The notes under the pieces were generated by a model. That model saw nothing but the letters and a program-made list of their open reading frames with translations. It did no database searches and had not been told where the DNA came from. A stretch of 64,000 nucleotides of DNA, taken from positions 29,983 through 93,982 of the forward strand of contig NZ_JYJG01000055.1 of assembly GCF_000955955.1 (NCBI RefSeq). Direction: 5' to 3'. This DNA is from Lentzea aerocolonigenes (GTDB taxonomy: Bacteria; Actinomycetota; Actinomycetes; Mycobacteriales; Pseudonocardiaceae). Shown piece by piece: positions 42,293 to 50,739 of this stretch (the stretch's first letter is position 1; each line of letters starts with the position of its first letter). Both the position numbers and the translations under genes were made by a program.

Positions 42293-45200
42293 GATGAATC
42301 GGCACGACGTTGTCCCCGGACACCACGAACCGGACACGCCCGATCGCCTGGCCGCCGGTGCCGATCTGCAACCTGAGATCGGCGTGGTTGTTCTGACGAC
42401 TGGTGAAAGCGGCCTCCGGCAACGGGATCACCGCCGTCTGCCACGTCTCGGTGCCCATGTTCCGCACGAACACCGAGTCGCGGTAGGCGTTGTTGCCCAC
42501 GTCGCCGAACGAGTCGTACTGGATGTTCCAGCTGCCGGTGCCGCGGTCGAAGTAGTCGACGTGCGCCGTGGCCTGGTAGCGGCCTCCGGGGACAACGCTG
42601 TCGTCGATGTCGAAGTACATGAACGGAGACGCGGAACCCGTTGTGGTGCGGGCGGTCCGGCCGCCGGCGGTCACCGGTGTGGTGCGGCCGTCGTCGCCGT
42701 CCCGCACCCAAGCGCCGCGCGGGGTGTCGGGGTTGCCGAGCTCGGTCCCGGCGATCGCGTCGGCCGACTGCCCGATGCCGACGGCGAACACGTGCATCGC
42801 CGGGTTGTTCGGCACCTGGCTCGGCGCGACGTCCGGCAGGATCACGTACTTCACCGTCTTGGCCGGGTCGAGCGGCGCCCACGCCAGGTAGACGTGGACG
42901 CGCTGGTCCTGCCGGGTGCTGTTCGGGCCGACGTTGAGGTACTGGCTCGCGGCGGCGATCGACGTGCCGGGCAGGGCGCTGCTCGACCACCAGTCCGCGA
43001 ACGACAACGCGTAGCCCTGCGTGCTGCCATCGGTGTAGACGATGGTGCCGGGGGCCGAGGTGCTGCCGAACGCGTTCGACCCGAGGAAGCCCAGCAACCG
43101 GCCCGAACCGCTGACCGGAAGCACCTGACCGCCCGCGACCACGTTGTTCGCGACGTTCGGCTGCGGCCAGGTGAACGGGATGCCGCCGATGTTCACCGGT
43201 CCTGTGCCGAGACCCGCGGCGGCCAGTGCCTGCGCCGAGTAGTTCAGGCCGCTGCCGTCGAAAGCGCCGCTGACCGGCTGGTTGTCGTTGCTGATGCCGG
43301 TGTTGTCGTACGCCGCGGCGACCGAGCCGTACGGGACCTTGACCGTGCCGTCCGAGCTGAACGCGCCCAGGCTGGAGGAAGCTCCGAAGCCGATCGAGTA
43401 GCTGCCGGGGTTCGACGATCCGGAGAGCGTCCACCTCGCCGTCACCGACGAACCGGGCGCCACCCGGTCGAACGTGGTCGGCGTCGCCGGCGTGGCGGTC
43501 CAACCGGAAGGCGTGGTGATCGTCAGAGCCAGGCCGCGCACGTCCTCCGTGCCGCCGTTGGTGAATGTGGCACTGGTGGTGCCGGACGTGCCCGCGGCCA
43601 AGATCGACGGCACGGTGCTGGTCAGCGTGCCGGTCACCAGGATCGGTGCCGAGCCGGAGACACCGTTCACGGTCGCGGTGATGGTCGCGGCGCCGTCCTT
43701 GATCGCCCGCACCACGCCGTTCGCGTCGACAGAGGCCACGCCGGGGTCGCTGCTCTTGTAACTGACCTGCGCGCGGCTGATGTCCACAAAGGTCTGGTCG
43801 TCGTTGACCGCTTCGAGCACACGGTCCGCGGTGACGTTGGTGTCCGTGGCCAGCCAGCGGTTCCTGCCCTTCAGGTCGAACGTCTGACCAGGCCGGTACA
43901 CCACGTTCTCGGGCTGGACGGTCACGTGCTTCACGCGCGGTACCAGTGCACCGCTCACTCGCACGTCCTTGCGCGCCACGATCGCCGCCGCGTCCGTGCC
44001 GACGCGGAACTGGTAGGTGCCCACCGGCACCGCCTCGCGCTTGTTAGCCGTGTCCCACAACGCGAGGTCGCGGATCTTCACCGGGATCGTGACCCGTTGC
44101 GTCTGGCCGGGGTCGAGCAACCGGGTCTTCTGGAACCCGGCGAGTTCCTGCAGCGGCACATCGCCCGTGCCGGCACCAGGTGCGGCCACGTAGAGCTGGG
44201 CAACCGCGGTTCCAGCACGCTGACCGGTGTTCGTGACGTCCAGGCTGACGTTGACGGTGTCCGCGGGTGTCGCAGAAGTGCGGTCCGCGACCACGTTGGC
44301 GAACCTGTACGTGCTGTAGCTCTGGCCGTAGCCGAACGGGAACGCCGGTGTGCCGGTGAAGTACTGGTAGGTGCGGCCGAGCCCACCCGTCCCGGCCGCG
44401 TTGAGCCGGTAGTTCCGCATCGGCGGGAGCTGCGAGTCGTCGCGGTACCAGGTGAAGCTGAGGTGCCCGTCGGGATTCTGCTTGCCGAACAGCACGTTGG
44501 CGAGCGAGGTGCCCTGGCTCTGGCCGTTGTACCCGCTGAACAGGATCGCCGGGACCTTGGACTGGTCGAACGTGACCGGTCCCATGGCCTGCACCGCGAG
44601 CACGGTCCGCGGGTTGCCCAGCGCGCTGACCTGGTCGATCAGCGAGTTGTAGTTGCCTGGCATGCCGATGTCCGGCCGGTCCTTGCCCTCACGAGCCGTG
44701 TCCATGTCGGTACCGGCGAAGATCACCACCAGGTCAGCGGCCCGGACCGCGTTCTTGGTCGCGTCGCTCAGCACCGCCGGACCCGTTGCCGTGGTGGAGG
44801 TTCCGGCCGCGTCGAACACGACCGACGCGTTCGGCAGCGCCCCCTGGATGCCCTGCACGGCGTTGACCGTGTGGGTCGGCTGGCCGCTGTAGCCGCCCAA
44901 CGTGACCTTGTTCGCGAGGTTGCCGAGCACGACGACCTTCGACGTGCGGGCCGGGTCCGCTGGCAGCACGTTCTGGTTCTTCAGCAGCACCAGCGAGTTG
45001 TCGGCGACCTTCGTGGCGAGCGCCTGGTGGGCAGGGCTCTCGATCACCGATTTGGTGATCTTGGTGTACGAGACCTGGTCCGCCGGGTCGAACTCACCGG
45101 TCGCCATGCGCATCGTGAACACCCGCACCAGCGACGCGTCGAGCACACCCTCGGACAGAATGCCCGCGTCGATGGCCGCCTGGACGTTGGTCAGCGTCGC

Positions 45201-46307
45201 GTTCGCTCCCTCGCAGTTCAGCTGAGTTCCAGCCCGCAGCCCGAAAGCCAGCGCTCCCGCGGCGGCCGGGATCTTGCGGCCATCAGCGATGTTCGTCCAC
45301 ACGACCTGGGCGCCCTCGATCGACGAACGCCAGCCCGGCGCCGCCCAGAGGTGCCCGGTCGGCGGTGGCTGCCACACCGTGGCGATCGCGTCGCAGTCGG
45401 ACACCGAGTAGCCGCTGAACCCGTAGGTGCGCTGCGCCAGCTGGTTCACCAGGTAGCCGTGCACCGCGCCGGGCGTGCCGTTGATCGAGTTGTACGAGGT
45501 CATGAGCCCGCCGGCGTGGTCGCGCTCGATGATCCCCTGGAACTGCTTGAGGTAGTACTGCCGCAGGTCGGCCTCGGTCGCGGCCGAGTTGCCGGACAGC
45601 CGGTCGTCCTCGACGTTGTTGAGCGCGTAGTGCTTCAGCGTCGCGGCGACCTTCAGGTACGGGGTCGCCGGTGTGCCGTCGACCGTGTTGCCCTGATAGC
45701 CGTTGACGAACGCGCCGGCCATCCGCGTGACCAGATGCGGGTCCTCGCCGAAGCCCTCGTCGGTGCGGCCCCAGCGCGGATCGCGGTCCAGGTTCACGGT
45801 CGGCGCCCAGTAGGTCAGGTCGCCGTACTCGTTGATGTCCGGGCCGATGTTGTTCTGCCCGTTGCCGAACAACGACTTGTCGAGGAATCCTCTTGCCTCG
45901 TCGGAGATCGCGGACGTCTCGGCGTGGATCAGACCGGGATCCCACGACATCGAGGCGGCGAAGTTCACCGGGAAGCTCGTCGCGTGCACGTTGTCCACCC
46001 AGCCCTGGCCACCGCCGCGCGGGTCGCCGCCGAGCCGGTTGAGGCCGTGCTGGCCCTCGCTCCAGTACGTGTACTGCTGCACGCCGAGCCGCGGGATGGC
46101 CGGGGCGTTGTTGGTGTGCAGCTGCCGCACCTTCTCCGGCAACGTCATGCGCGACACCAGGTCCGCCGCGCGTTCGGCGAAGGTGTGGCGGGTGTCGCGG
46201 TAGATCGGGGACGCGGCCTGAGCCACTGCTGGAACCGTCACCACGCCCGTTGCGCCGATCAGGACGGCGACGAGCGTGAAAATGCGAACGGAATGCTTGC
46301 GGGACAT
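42285..46307 (-). CDS. large secreted GH3 glycosidase with Ig-like and C-terminal accessory modules
   Basis: 1340 residues. A signal peptide (SVRIFTLVAVLIGATGVVTV) is preceded by a GGAGG site. The GH3 N domain carries the nucleophile Asp304 in YSVSDCDAIA and the substrate motif TLKHYALNNVEDDR. The GH3 C domain (VVVIFAGTDMD, FGYGQSYSTY) and a fibronectin-III-like domain follow. After residue 800 come a Big2-type Ig domain (VASVDANGVVRAIKDGAATI), a NEW3-like domain (TPSGWTATPATP), an NPCBM-like region, and a final module of about 135 residues that recurs in the GH92 protein. Likely beta-xylosidase or beta-glucosidase type. It is divergent from the ROK regulator. Confidence 0.92.
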   Translation of the reverse strand: MSRKHSVRIFTLVAVLIGATGVVTVPAVAQAASPIYRDTRHTFAERAADLVSRMTLPEKVRQLHTNNAPAIPRLGVQQYTYWSEGQHGLNRLGGDPRGGGQGWVDNVHATSFPVNFAASMSWDPGLIHAETSAISDEARGFLDKSLFGNGQNNIGPDINEYGDLTYWAPTVNLDRDPRWGRTDEGFGEDPHLVTRMAGAFVNGYQGNTVDGTPATPYLKVAATLKHYALNNVEDDRLSGNSAATEADLRQYYLKQFQGIIERDHAGGLMTSYNSINGTPGAVHGYLVNQLAQRTYGFSGYSVSDCDAIATVWQPPPTGHLWAAPGWRSSIEGAQVVWTNIADGRKIPAAAGALAFGLRAGTQLNCEGANATLTNVQAAIDAGILSEGVLDASLVRVFTMRMATGEFDPADQVSYTKITKSVIESPAHQALATKVADNSLVLLKNQNVLPADPARTSKVVVLGNLANKVTLGGYSGQPTHTVNAVQGIQGALPNASVVFDAAGTSTTATGPAVLSDATKNAVRAADLVVIFAGTDMDTAREGKDRPDIGMPGNYNSLIDQVSALGNPRTVLAVQAMGPVTFDQSKVPAILFSGYNGQSQGTSLANVLFGKQNPDGHLSFTWYRDDSQLPPMRNYRLNAAGTGGLGRTYQYFTGTPAFPFGYGQSYSTYRFANVVADRTSATPADTVNVSLDVTNTGQRAGTAVAQLYVAAPGAGTGDVPLQELAGFQKTRLLDPGQTQRVTIPVKIRDLALWDTANKREAVPVGTYQFRVGTDAAAIVARKDVRVSGALVPRVKHVTVQPENVVYRPGQTFDLKGRNRWLATDTNVTADRVLEAVNDDQTFVDISRAQVSYKSSDPGVASVDANGVVRAIKDGAATITATVNGVSGSAPILVTGTLTSTVPSILAAGTSGTTSATFTNGGTEDVRGLALTITTPSGWTATPATPTTFDRVAPGSSVTARWTLSGSSNPGSYSIGFGASSSLGAFSSDGTVKVPYGSVAAAYDNTGISNDNQPVSGAFDGSGLNYSAQALAAAGLGTGPVNIGGIPFTWPQPNVANNVVAGGQVLPVSGSGRLLGFLGSNAFGSTSAPGTIVYTDGSTQGYALSFADWWSSSALPGTSIAAASQYLNVGPNSTRQDQRVHVYLAWAPLDPAKTVKYVILPDVAPSQVPNNPAMHVFAVGIGQSADAIAGTELGNPDTPRGAWVRDGDDGRTTPVTAGGRTARTTTGSASPFMYFDIDDSVVPGGRYQATAHVDYFDRGTGSWNIQYDSFGDVGNNAYRDSVFVRNMGTETWQTAVIPLPEAAFTSRQNNHADLRLQIGTGGQAIGRVRFVVSGDNVVPIHLM

Positions 46308-46403
46308 GAGGAACCTCCGCCAGGACCGAAGGTGCACACCGGCAGCTTCACCGTTCCGCTGAATCCAGACACAAGTCAAGAAATTGCATGAGTTCCGGTA
46401 CAA

Positions 46404-46418
46404 ACTTTCGCTCAAAGT
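46404..46418. promoter_or_regulatory. palindrome in the GH3/ROK intergenic region
   Basis: ACTTTCGCTCAAAGT: perfect 5-bp arms around five bases, midway between the divergent GH3 and ROK genes and about 20 bases before the ROK -10 box. Candidate autoregulatory ROK operator. Confidence 0.45.
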
Positions 46419-46435
46419 CGGAAGAACCGCGTTGT

Positions 46436-46441
46436 TAGAGT
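46436..46441 (+). promoter_or_regulatory. -10 box of a leaderless promoter (ROK gene)
   Basis: TAGAGT is followed by six bases and the GTG start at 46448; no ribosome binding site is present. Confidence 0.55.
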
Positions 46442-46447
46442 TGGCCG

Positions 46448-47632
46448 GTGTCCGATGCCCCAGCGAACATGCGCCGCCTCGGCCGCCTGCGGGTGCTGCA
46501 GGCGTTGTGCGAGGTCGGCGAGGTCTCCCGCGGCGACCTGTTGCGGCACACCGGCTTGTCCCGGGCCACGATCAGCTCGCTGGTCGCCGACCTGGTTCGC
46601 GAGGGCGTCGTGCGTGAGCAGAGCGCGGCGTCGTCCCGCCTCGGCCGCCCGCCGCTGGTCGTGTCGCTGGTCCCGGAAGCCGGGTACGCGTTCGGGCTCG
46701 ACATCGGCCACGACCACGCGCGGCTGATCCTCAGCGACCTCACCGGCACACCGGTGTGGGACGACAGCGTCGAACTGGACGTCGACAGCTCGGCCGACGA
46801 CACCGTTGCGGCAGCTGCTGAGCTGGTCGAGGCCGCTTCAGAGGAGATCGACCGCACTCGCGTGCTCGGTCTGGGTGTGGGCATCGCGTGCCCGGTCGAC
46901 CGGCGCACCGGCGTGCTGCGCGCCGAGGGCATCATGCCGTCCTGGGTCGGCGCGAAGCCGGCCGCGATGCTGACCGAGCGAACCGGCTTGCGCACGCTGG
47001 TCGTCAACGATGCCAACGCATGTGTGGTGGCTGAGCGGCGATACGGGGTGGCGCGGCACTGCGACGACGTGGTCTACCTGCGACTGTCGGCCGGGATCGG
47101 CGCCGGGGTGGTGTGCGACGGGCGGATGCTGCTCGGGCACGACGGCCTGGTCGGCGAGCTCGGGCACGTCTCGGTCGACCCGAACGGCGAGGTGTGCCGG
47201 TGCGGCAACCGCGGCTGTCTGGAGACGATCGCGAGTCCCACGGCGATTTCCCGGTTGCTGTCCCGGAGTTGGCGCCGGGAAGTGCTGAACGCAGAGCTGA
47301 TGTCGTTGCTGCTGGCCGGTGATCGCGGTGCGGTGCGCGCGGTCGAGGACGCGGGCGAAGCCGTGGGCCGGACACTGGCGATGACGGTCATGGCGTTGAA
47401 CCCGGAACTCGTTGTGGTGGGCGGAGAACTGGCCGCCGCGGGTGAGGTGCTGTTCGATCCGATCCGCCGGGCGTTGCGGCGCAACTCGGTCAGCGATCTG
47501 CACGGCGACCTGCAGATCATGGCCAGCGCACTCGGCGACGGCGCGAGTGCTCGTGGCGCGGCGGCTCTTGTCCTGTCCGCGGCTCTTGTCCTGTCCGAGA
47601 CACCGCAGTTGCTGACTATTGACAAGGTTTGA
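46448..47632 (+). CDS. ROK-family transcriptional regulator
   Basis: 394 residues. An N-terminal winged helix (VGEVSRGDLLRHTGLSRATI, SSLVADLVREGVV) is followed by a ROK kinase-like domain: FGLDIGHDHARLIL, the LGVGIACPVD strand, NDANACVVAERRYG, and the zinc-binding GHVSVDPNGEVCRCGNRGC, LE. The helix-turn-helix identifies it as a sugar-responsive repressor rather than a kinase. The C-terminus contains an in-frame 18-bp tandem duplication (AALVLS twice). It sits between GH3 and GH92 genes and likely controls both. Translation from the GTG appears leaderless. Confidence 0.92.
   Translation: MSDAPANMRRLGRLRVLQALCEVGEVSRGDLLRHTGLSRATISSLVADLVREGVVREQSAASSRLGRPPLVVSLVPEAGYAFGLDIGHDHARLILSDLTGTPVWDDSVELDVDSSADDTVAAAAELVEAASEEIDRTRVLGLGVGIACPVDRRTGVLRAEGIMPSWVGAKPAAMLTERTGLRTLVVNDANACVVAERRYGVARHCDDVVYLRLSAGIGAGVVCDGRMLLGHDGLVGELGHVSVDPNGEVCRCGNRGCLETIASPTAISRLLSRSWRREVLNAELMSLLLAGDRGAVRAVEDAGEAVGRTLAMTVMALNPELVVVGGELAAAGEVLFDPIRRALRRNSVSDLHGDLQIMASALGDGASARGAAALVLSAALVLSETPQLLTIDKV
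47561..47596 (+). repeat. perfect 18-bp tandem duplication in the ROK gene
   Basis: The 18 bases GCGGCTCTTGTCCTGTCC occur at 47561-47578 and again at 47579-47596, duplicating six residues (AALVLS) in frame near the C-terminus. Confidence 0.92.
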
Positions 47633-47647
47633 TCAAAAACCGATAGT
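47619..47647 (+). promoter_or_regulatory. GH92 promoter with palindrome in the spacer
   Basis: TTGACA (47619-47624), 17 bases, GATAGT (47642-47647): the best vegetative-type promoter in the window, ending eight bases before the GH92 start. The spacer contains the perfect palindrome TTTGATCAAA (47628-47637), an ideal repressor site. The -35 box lies inside the last ROK codons. Confidence 0.75.
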
Positions 47648-47655
47648 TCAAGCTC

Positions 47656-50600
47656 ATGCGCTGTGCAACTGTGTTATCACGGAGCGTGGTGGCGGTTCTG
47701 CTGGTGCTCGGTGTCCCCGCACCACCAGCCCAGGCGATTTCCCTTGTCACGGACCCGGTTTCGCTCGTCGACCCGATGATCGGCACCGGCAACGGCGGTG
47801 AGACCGTCGGCCAGATCAACAACTTCCCCGGCCCCGCCGTGCCGTTCGGCATGCTGCAGTGGAGCCCGGACACACCCGGCGCATACGCGGGCTATTCCTA
47901 CGACAGCACCAAGATTCGCGGGTTCAGCCTCACGCACGCGTCGGTCGGCTGCACGCAGTACGGCGACGTCCCGATCCTGCCCGTGGCCGGTGAGATCGGC
48001 CCTGCGCCGTGGAACCGCACCGAGAGCTTCTCGCACAGCACCGAGATCGCGAAGGCCGGCGAGTACGCGGTGACGCTGGCAGACTCCAACGTCCGCGTCG
48101 ACATGGCGTCCGCGACCCGTACCGGTCTGTCCGCGTACACCTTCCCCGCCACCGACCAGGCCCGCGTGCTGATCAAGGCGGGCGCGAGCCTCAACGGCGA
48201 CAAGGCCGCGTCGGTGCGCACGGTCGGCGACCGCGAAGTCGTCGGATCGGCGGTGACCGGTGACTTCTGCGGCAAGAAGCACAGCTACACCATCTACTAC
48301 TCGTTGATGTTCGACCGTCCATTCACGACGGTCGGCAGCTGGGACGGCACCGCGGTCAGTCCGCCGGGAAGTTCCTTCGACGTGTCCGGGCCGCGGTCCG
48401 GTGGCTATCTGACGTTCGACACCCGTGCCGATCAGACCGTCCGGGCCAAGGTCGCGATCTCGTACGTGGGGATCGAAGGCGCTCAGCGGAACATGCGTGA
48501 GGAGATCCCCGGCTGGGACCTCGCGCCGATCAAGGCCGATGCCCGCGAGCAGTGGCACGACGACCTGTCCCGCATCGAGATCGGTGGCGGTACCGCGGAG
48601 CAGCAGCGGACGTTCTACACCGCGCTCTACCACTCGTTGCTGTACCCGACGACGTTCAGCGACGTCGACGGCCGGTACGTCGGGTTCGACTCGAAGATCT
48701 ACTCGGTGAGCGGCCGGCAGCGCGTCCAGTACGCGAACTACTCGTTGTGGGACACGTATCGCTGTCTCGCCGCACTACAAGCGTTGCTGCGACCGGACAT
48801 CGCGAGCGATCTCGCGCAGTCGCTGGTGAACGACGCCGTGCACTTCGGGTGGCTGCCGAAGTGGCCGGTCATGAACTCCGAGTCCGGGGTGATGAGCGGC
48901 GACAACGCCACGCCGTTCCTGGCCTCGCTGCACGCGTTCGGCGCGCGGAACTTCGACACCGCCACTGCCCTGCAGTACATGGTGAAGGGCGCGACGACCC
49001 CGGCCCCGCCCGGTTTCCCCTACCAGCAGCGGCAAGGCGTCGTCGACTACCAGAAGTTCGGCTACGTGCCGAATGATCGTGCCGAGCAGGGGCACGTGCG
49101 GTTGGGTGGCTCGCAGACGCTGGAGTACGCGCTCGACGACTTCTCGATCTCGCAGTTCGCTGCTGCTCTCGGCAAGCCTGACATGGCTCGAACGTATGCG
49201 GTTCGGGGGCAGAACTGGCAGAACGTCTTCGACGGCGGCACCGGGTATCTGCGGCCGAAGGACAGCGTCGGAGCCTTTCCGTCCGGGCCGGGCTTCGTCG
49301 CGCCGCAGCCCGGGCGGTTCGGGCAGGACGGGTTCGACGAGGGCAACGCCGCGCAGTACAACTACTTCGTCCAGCAGAACATGGCCGGGCTGATCCGTGC
49401 GATGGGCGGCCGGGACGCCGTGAACAAGCGCGCCGACACGTTCTTCCAGCAGCTCAACGTCGGGCCGAACGCGCCGTACCAGTGGTCGGGCAACGAGGTC
49501 GACTTCGCGACGCCGTGGCTCTACGACTACACCGGCCAGCCGTGGAAGACCCAGGAGGTCGTGCGGCGCATCGAGAAGCAGTTGTTCTCCGCGACCCCGA
49601 ACGGCGAGCCGGGCAACGACGATCTGGGCGCCCAGTCGTCCTGGTACGTGTGGGCGGCGCTCGGCCTCTACCCCGTGACGCCGGGCACTTCCGACCTCGC
49701 ACTCGCCAGCCCGTTGTTCTCCAAGGCCGTCGTGCACCTGGCCAACGGGCGCTCCATCACGATCAACGCGCCTGATGCCGCCACTGATCGTCCGTATGTA
49801 CGGCGACTGACCCTGAACGGCCGCAGCTGGGATCGCACCTACCTGCCGCCGTCGGTGTTGCGTGATGGTGCGACGCTCGGCTTCGACCTCTCGGCCACGC
49901 CGAACACGTCGTGGGCGACTTCCCCCAACGCAGCTCCTCCGTCCTATTCGGAGGGACAGGCCGGCGCGATCGGCTACACCAGCCCGACCGGTCAGGTGGT
50001 GGCCGGTGCCGGGACCACGTTCCCGTTGACCGTGGGTGTGGTGGACGCTGACGGCCGCTCCGATGTCGTGCGCTGGACCGCCGAGCCACCTGCCGGGATC
50101 ACCGTGACGCCGTCGTCCGGGGTGTTGAGCGGCAGGGCTTCCCAACAGGTCACGGTGGCGGTGAACGCGCCGTCCGGATATCACTCGGTTCCGGTGCATT
50201 TCACGGACGAGACCGGACGTGCGCTGCCCGGCGGAACGATCAAGGTGACGGTTCCTGCCGCTGACGGCAGAGCGACCGTGTGCGCTGATCTCGCTGCGAC
50301 CGACACCGAGTGCGGGTTGCAGCGGCTCGACAACGGCGACGGGCACAGCGAACCCGTCTCGGTCGCCGGCAGGTCGGCGCGCAGGACCCTCGACGGCTAC
50401 CTGTACTTCGCGGTCACCGACGACCTCGTGCCTGCCGGTTCCGCGCATGCCGCGGCGATCACCGTCGACTACCTGGACCAGGGCACCGGGCAGTGGAACG
50501 TGCAGTACGACTCGACCGGTCAGCCGTACCAGGGCAGCGCCTCCTGGACGAACACCGGTACCGGCACGTGGCAGACGGCGACGTTCACGCTGCCCGACGC

Positions 50601-50730
50601 CGGGTTCTCCAACAGGCAGAACGCCGGCGCGGACTTCCGGCTGTCGACCGGGCCGGGGTTCGTCATCTCGCGTGTCCACGTTGGAGTGTCAGGTGGGAGC
50701 GTTCTCCCGTTGCACCTGTGTCCGAGTTAA
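47656..50730 (+). CDS. secreted GH92 alpha-mannosidase with accessory modules
   Basis: 1024 residues. A signal peptide (VVAVLLVLGVPAPPAQA) precedes the GH92 domains: DPMIGTGNGGETVGQINNFP, YSYDSTKIRGFSLTHASVGC, YSLWDTYRCLAALQALLRPD, WPVMNSESGVMSGDNATPFL, GNDDLGAQSSWYVWAALGLY and PVTPGTSDLALASPLF. GH92 enzymes are calcium-dependent exo-alpha-mannosidases acting on N-glycan or yeast mannan chains. After residue 790 come an Ig/NEW3-like domain and, from about 885, the C-terminal module shared with the GH3 protein (VDYLDQGTGQWNVQYDS). Probably ROK-controlled. The stop codon forms part of the -10 box of the next gene. Confidence 0.93.
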   Translation: MRCATVLSRSVVAVLLVLGVPAPPAQAISLVTDPVSLVDPMIGTGNGGETVGQINNFPGPAVPFGMLQWSPDTPGAYAGYSYDSTKIRGFSLTHASVGCTQYGDVPILPVAGEIGPAPWNRTESFSHSTEIAKAGEYAVTLADSNVRVDMASATRTGLSAYTFPATDQARVLIKAGASLNGDKAASVRTVGDREVVGSAVTGDFCGKKHSYTIYYSLMFDRPFTTVGSWDGTAVSPPGSSFDVSGPRSGGYLTFDTRADQTVRAKVAISYVGIEGAQRNMREEIPGWDLAPIKADAREQWHDDLSRIEIGGGTAEQQRTFYTALYHSLLYPTTFSDVDGRYVGFDSKIYSVSGRQRVQYANYSLWDTYRCLAALQALLRPDIASDLAQSLVNDAVHFGWLPKWPVMNSESGVMSGDNATPFLASLHAFGARNFDTATALQYMVKGATTPAPPGFPYQQRQGVVDYQKFGYVPNDRAEQGHVRLGGSQTLEYALDDFSISQFAAALGKPDMARTYAVRGQNWQNVFDGGTGYLRPKDSVGAFPSGPGFVAPQPGRFGQDGFDEGNAAQYNYFVQQNMAGLIRAMGGRDAVNKRADTFFQQLNVGPNAPYQWSGNEVDFATPWLYDYTGQPWKTQEVVRRIEKQLFSATPNGEPGNDDLGAQSSWYVWAALGLYPVTPGTSDLALASPLFSKAVVHLANGRSITINAPDAATDRPYVRRLTLNGRSWDRTYLPPSVLRDGATLGFDLSATPNTSWATSPNAAPPSYSEGQAGAIGYTSPTGQVVAGAGTTFPLTVGVVDADGRSDVVRWTAEPPAGITVTPSSGVLSGRASQQVTVAVNAPSGYHSVPVHFTDETGRALPGGTIKVTVPAADGRATVCADLAATDTECGLQRLDNGDGHSEPVSVAGRSARRTLDGYLYFAVTDDLVPAGSAHAAAITVDYLDQGTGQWNVQYDSTGQPYQGSASWTNTGTGTWQTATFTLPDAGFSNRQNAGADFRLSTGPGFVISRVHVGVSGGSVLPLHLCPS

Positions 50731-50733
50731 TGT
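50728..50733 (+). promoter_or_regulatory. -10 box overlapping the GH92 stop (LAL gene)
   Basis: TAATGT begins with the GH92 TAA stop and is followed by six bases and the ATG at 50740, indicating a leaderless mRNA. Confidence 0.55.
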
Positions 50734-50739
50734 GCGGCC

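Noticed and set aside
42294..46391. Plus-strand frame of 1365 codons opposite GH3
   Set aside because: Composition typical of antisense frames in high-GC DNA; the minus strand carries a signal peptide, GH3 active site and named domains.
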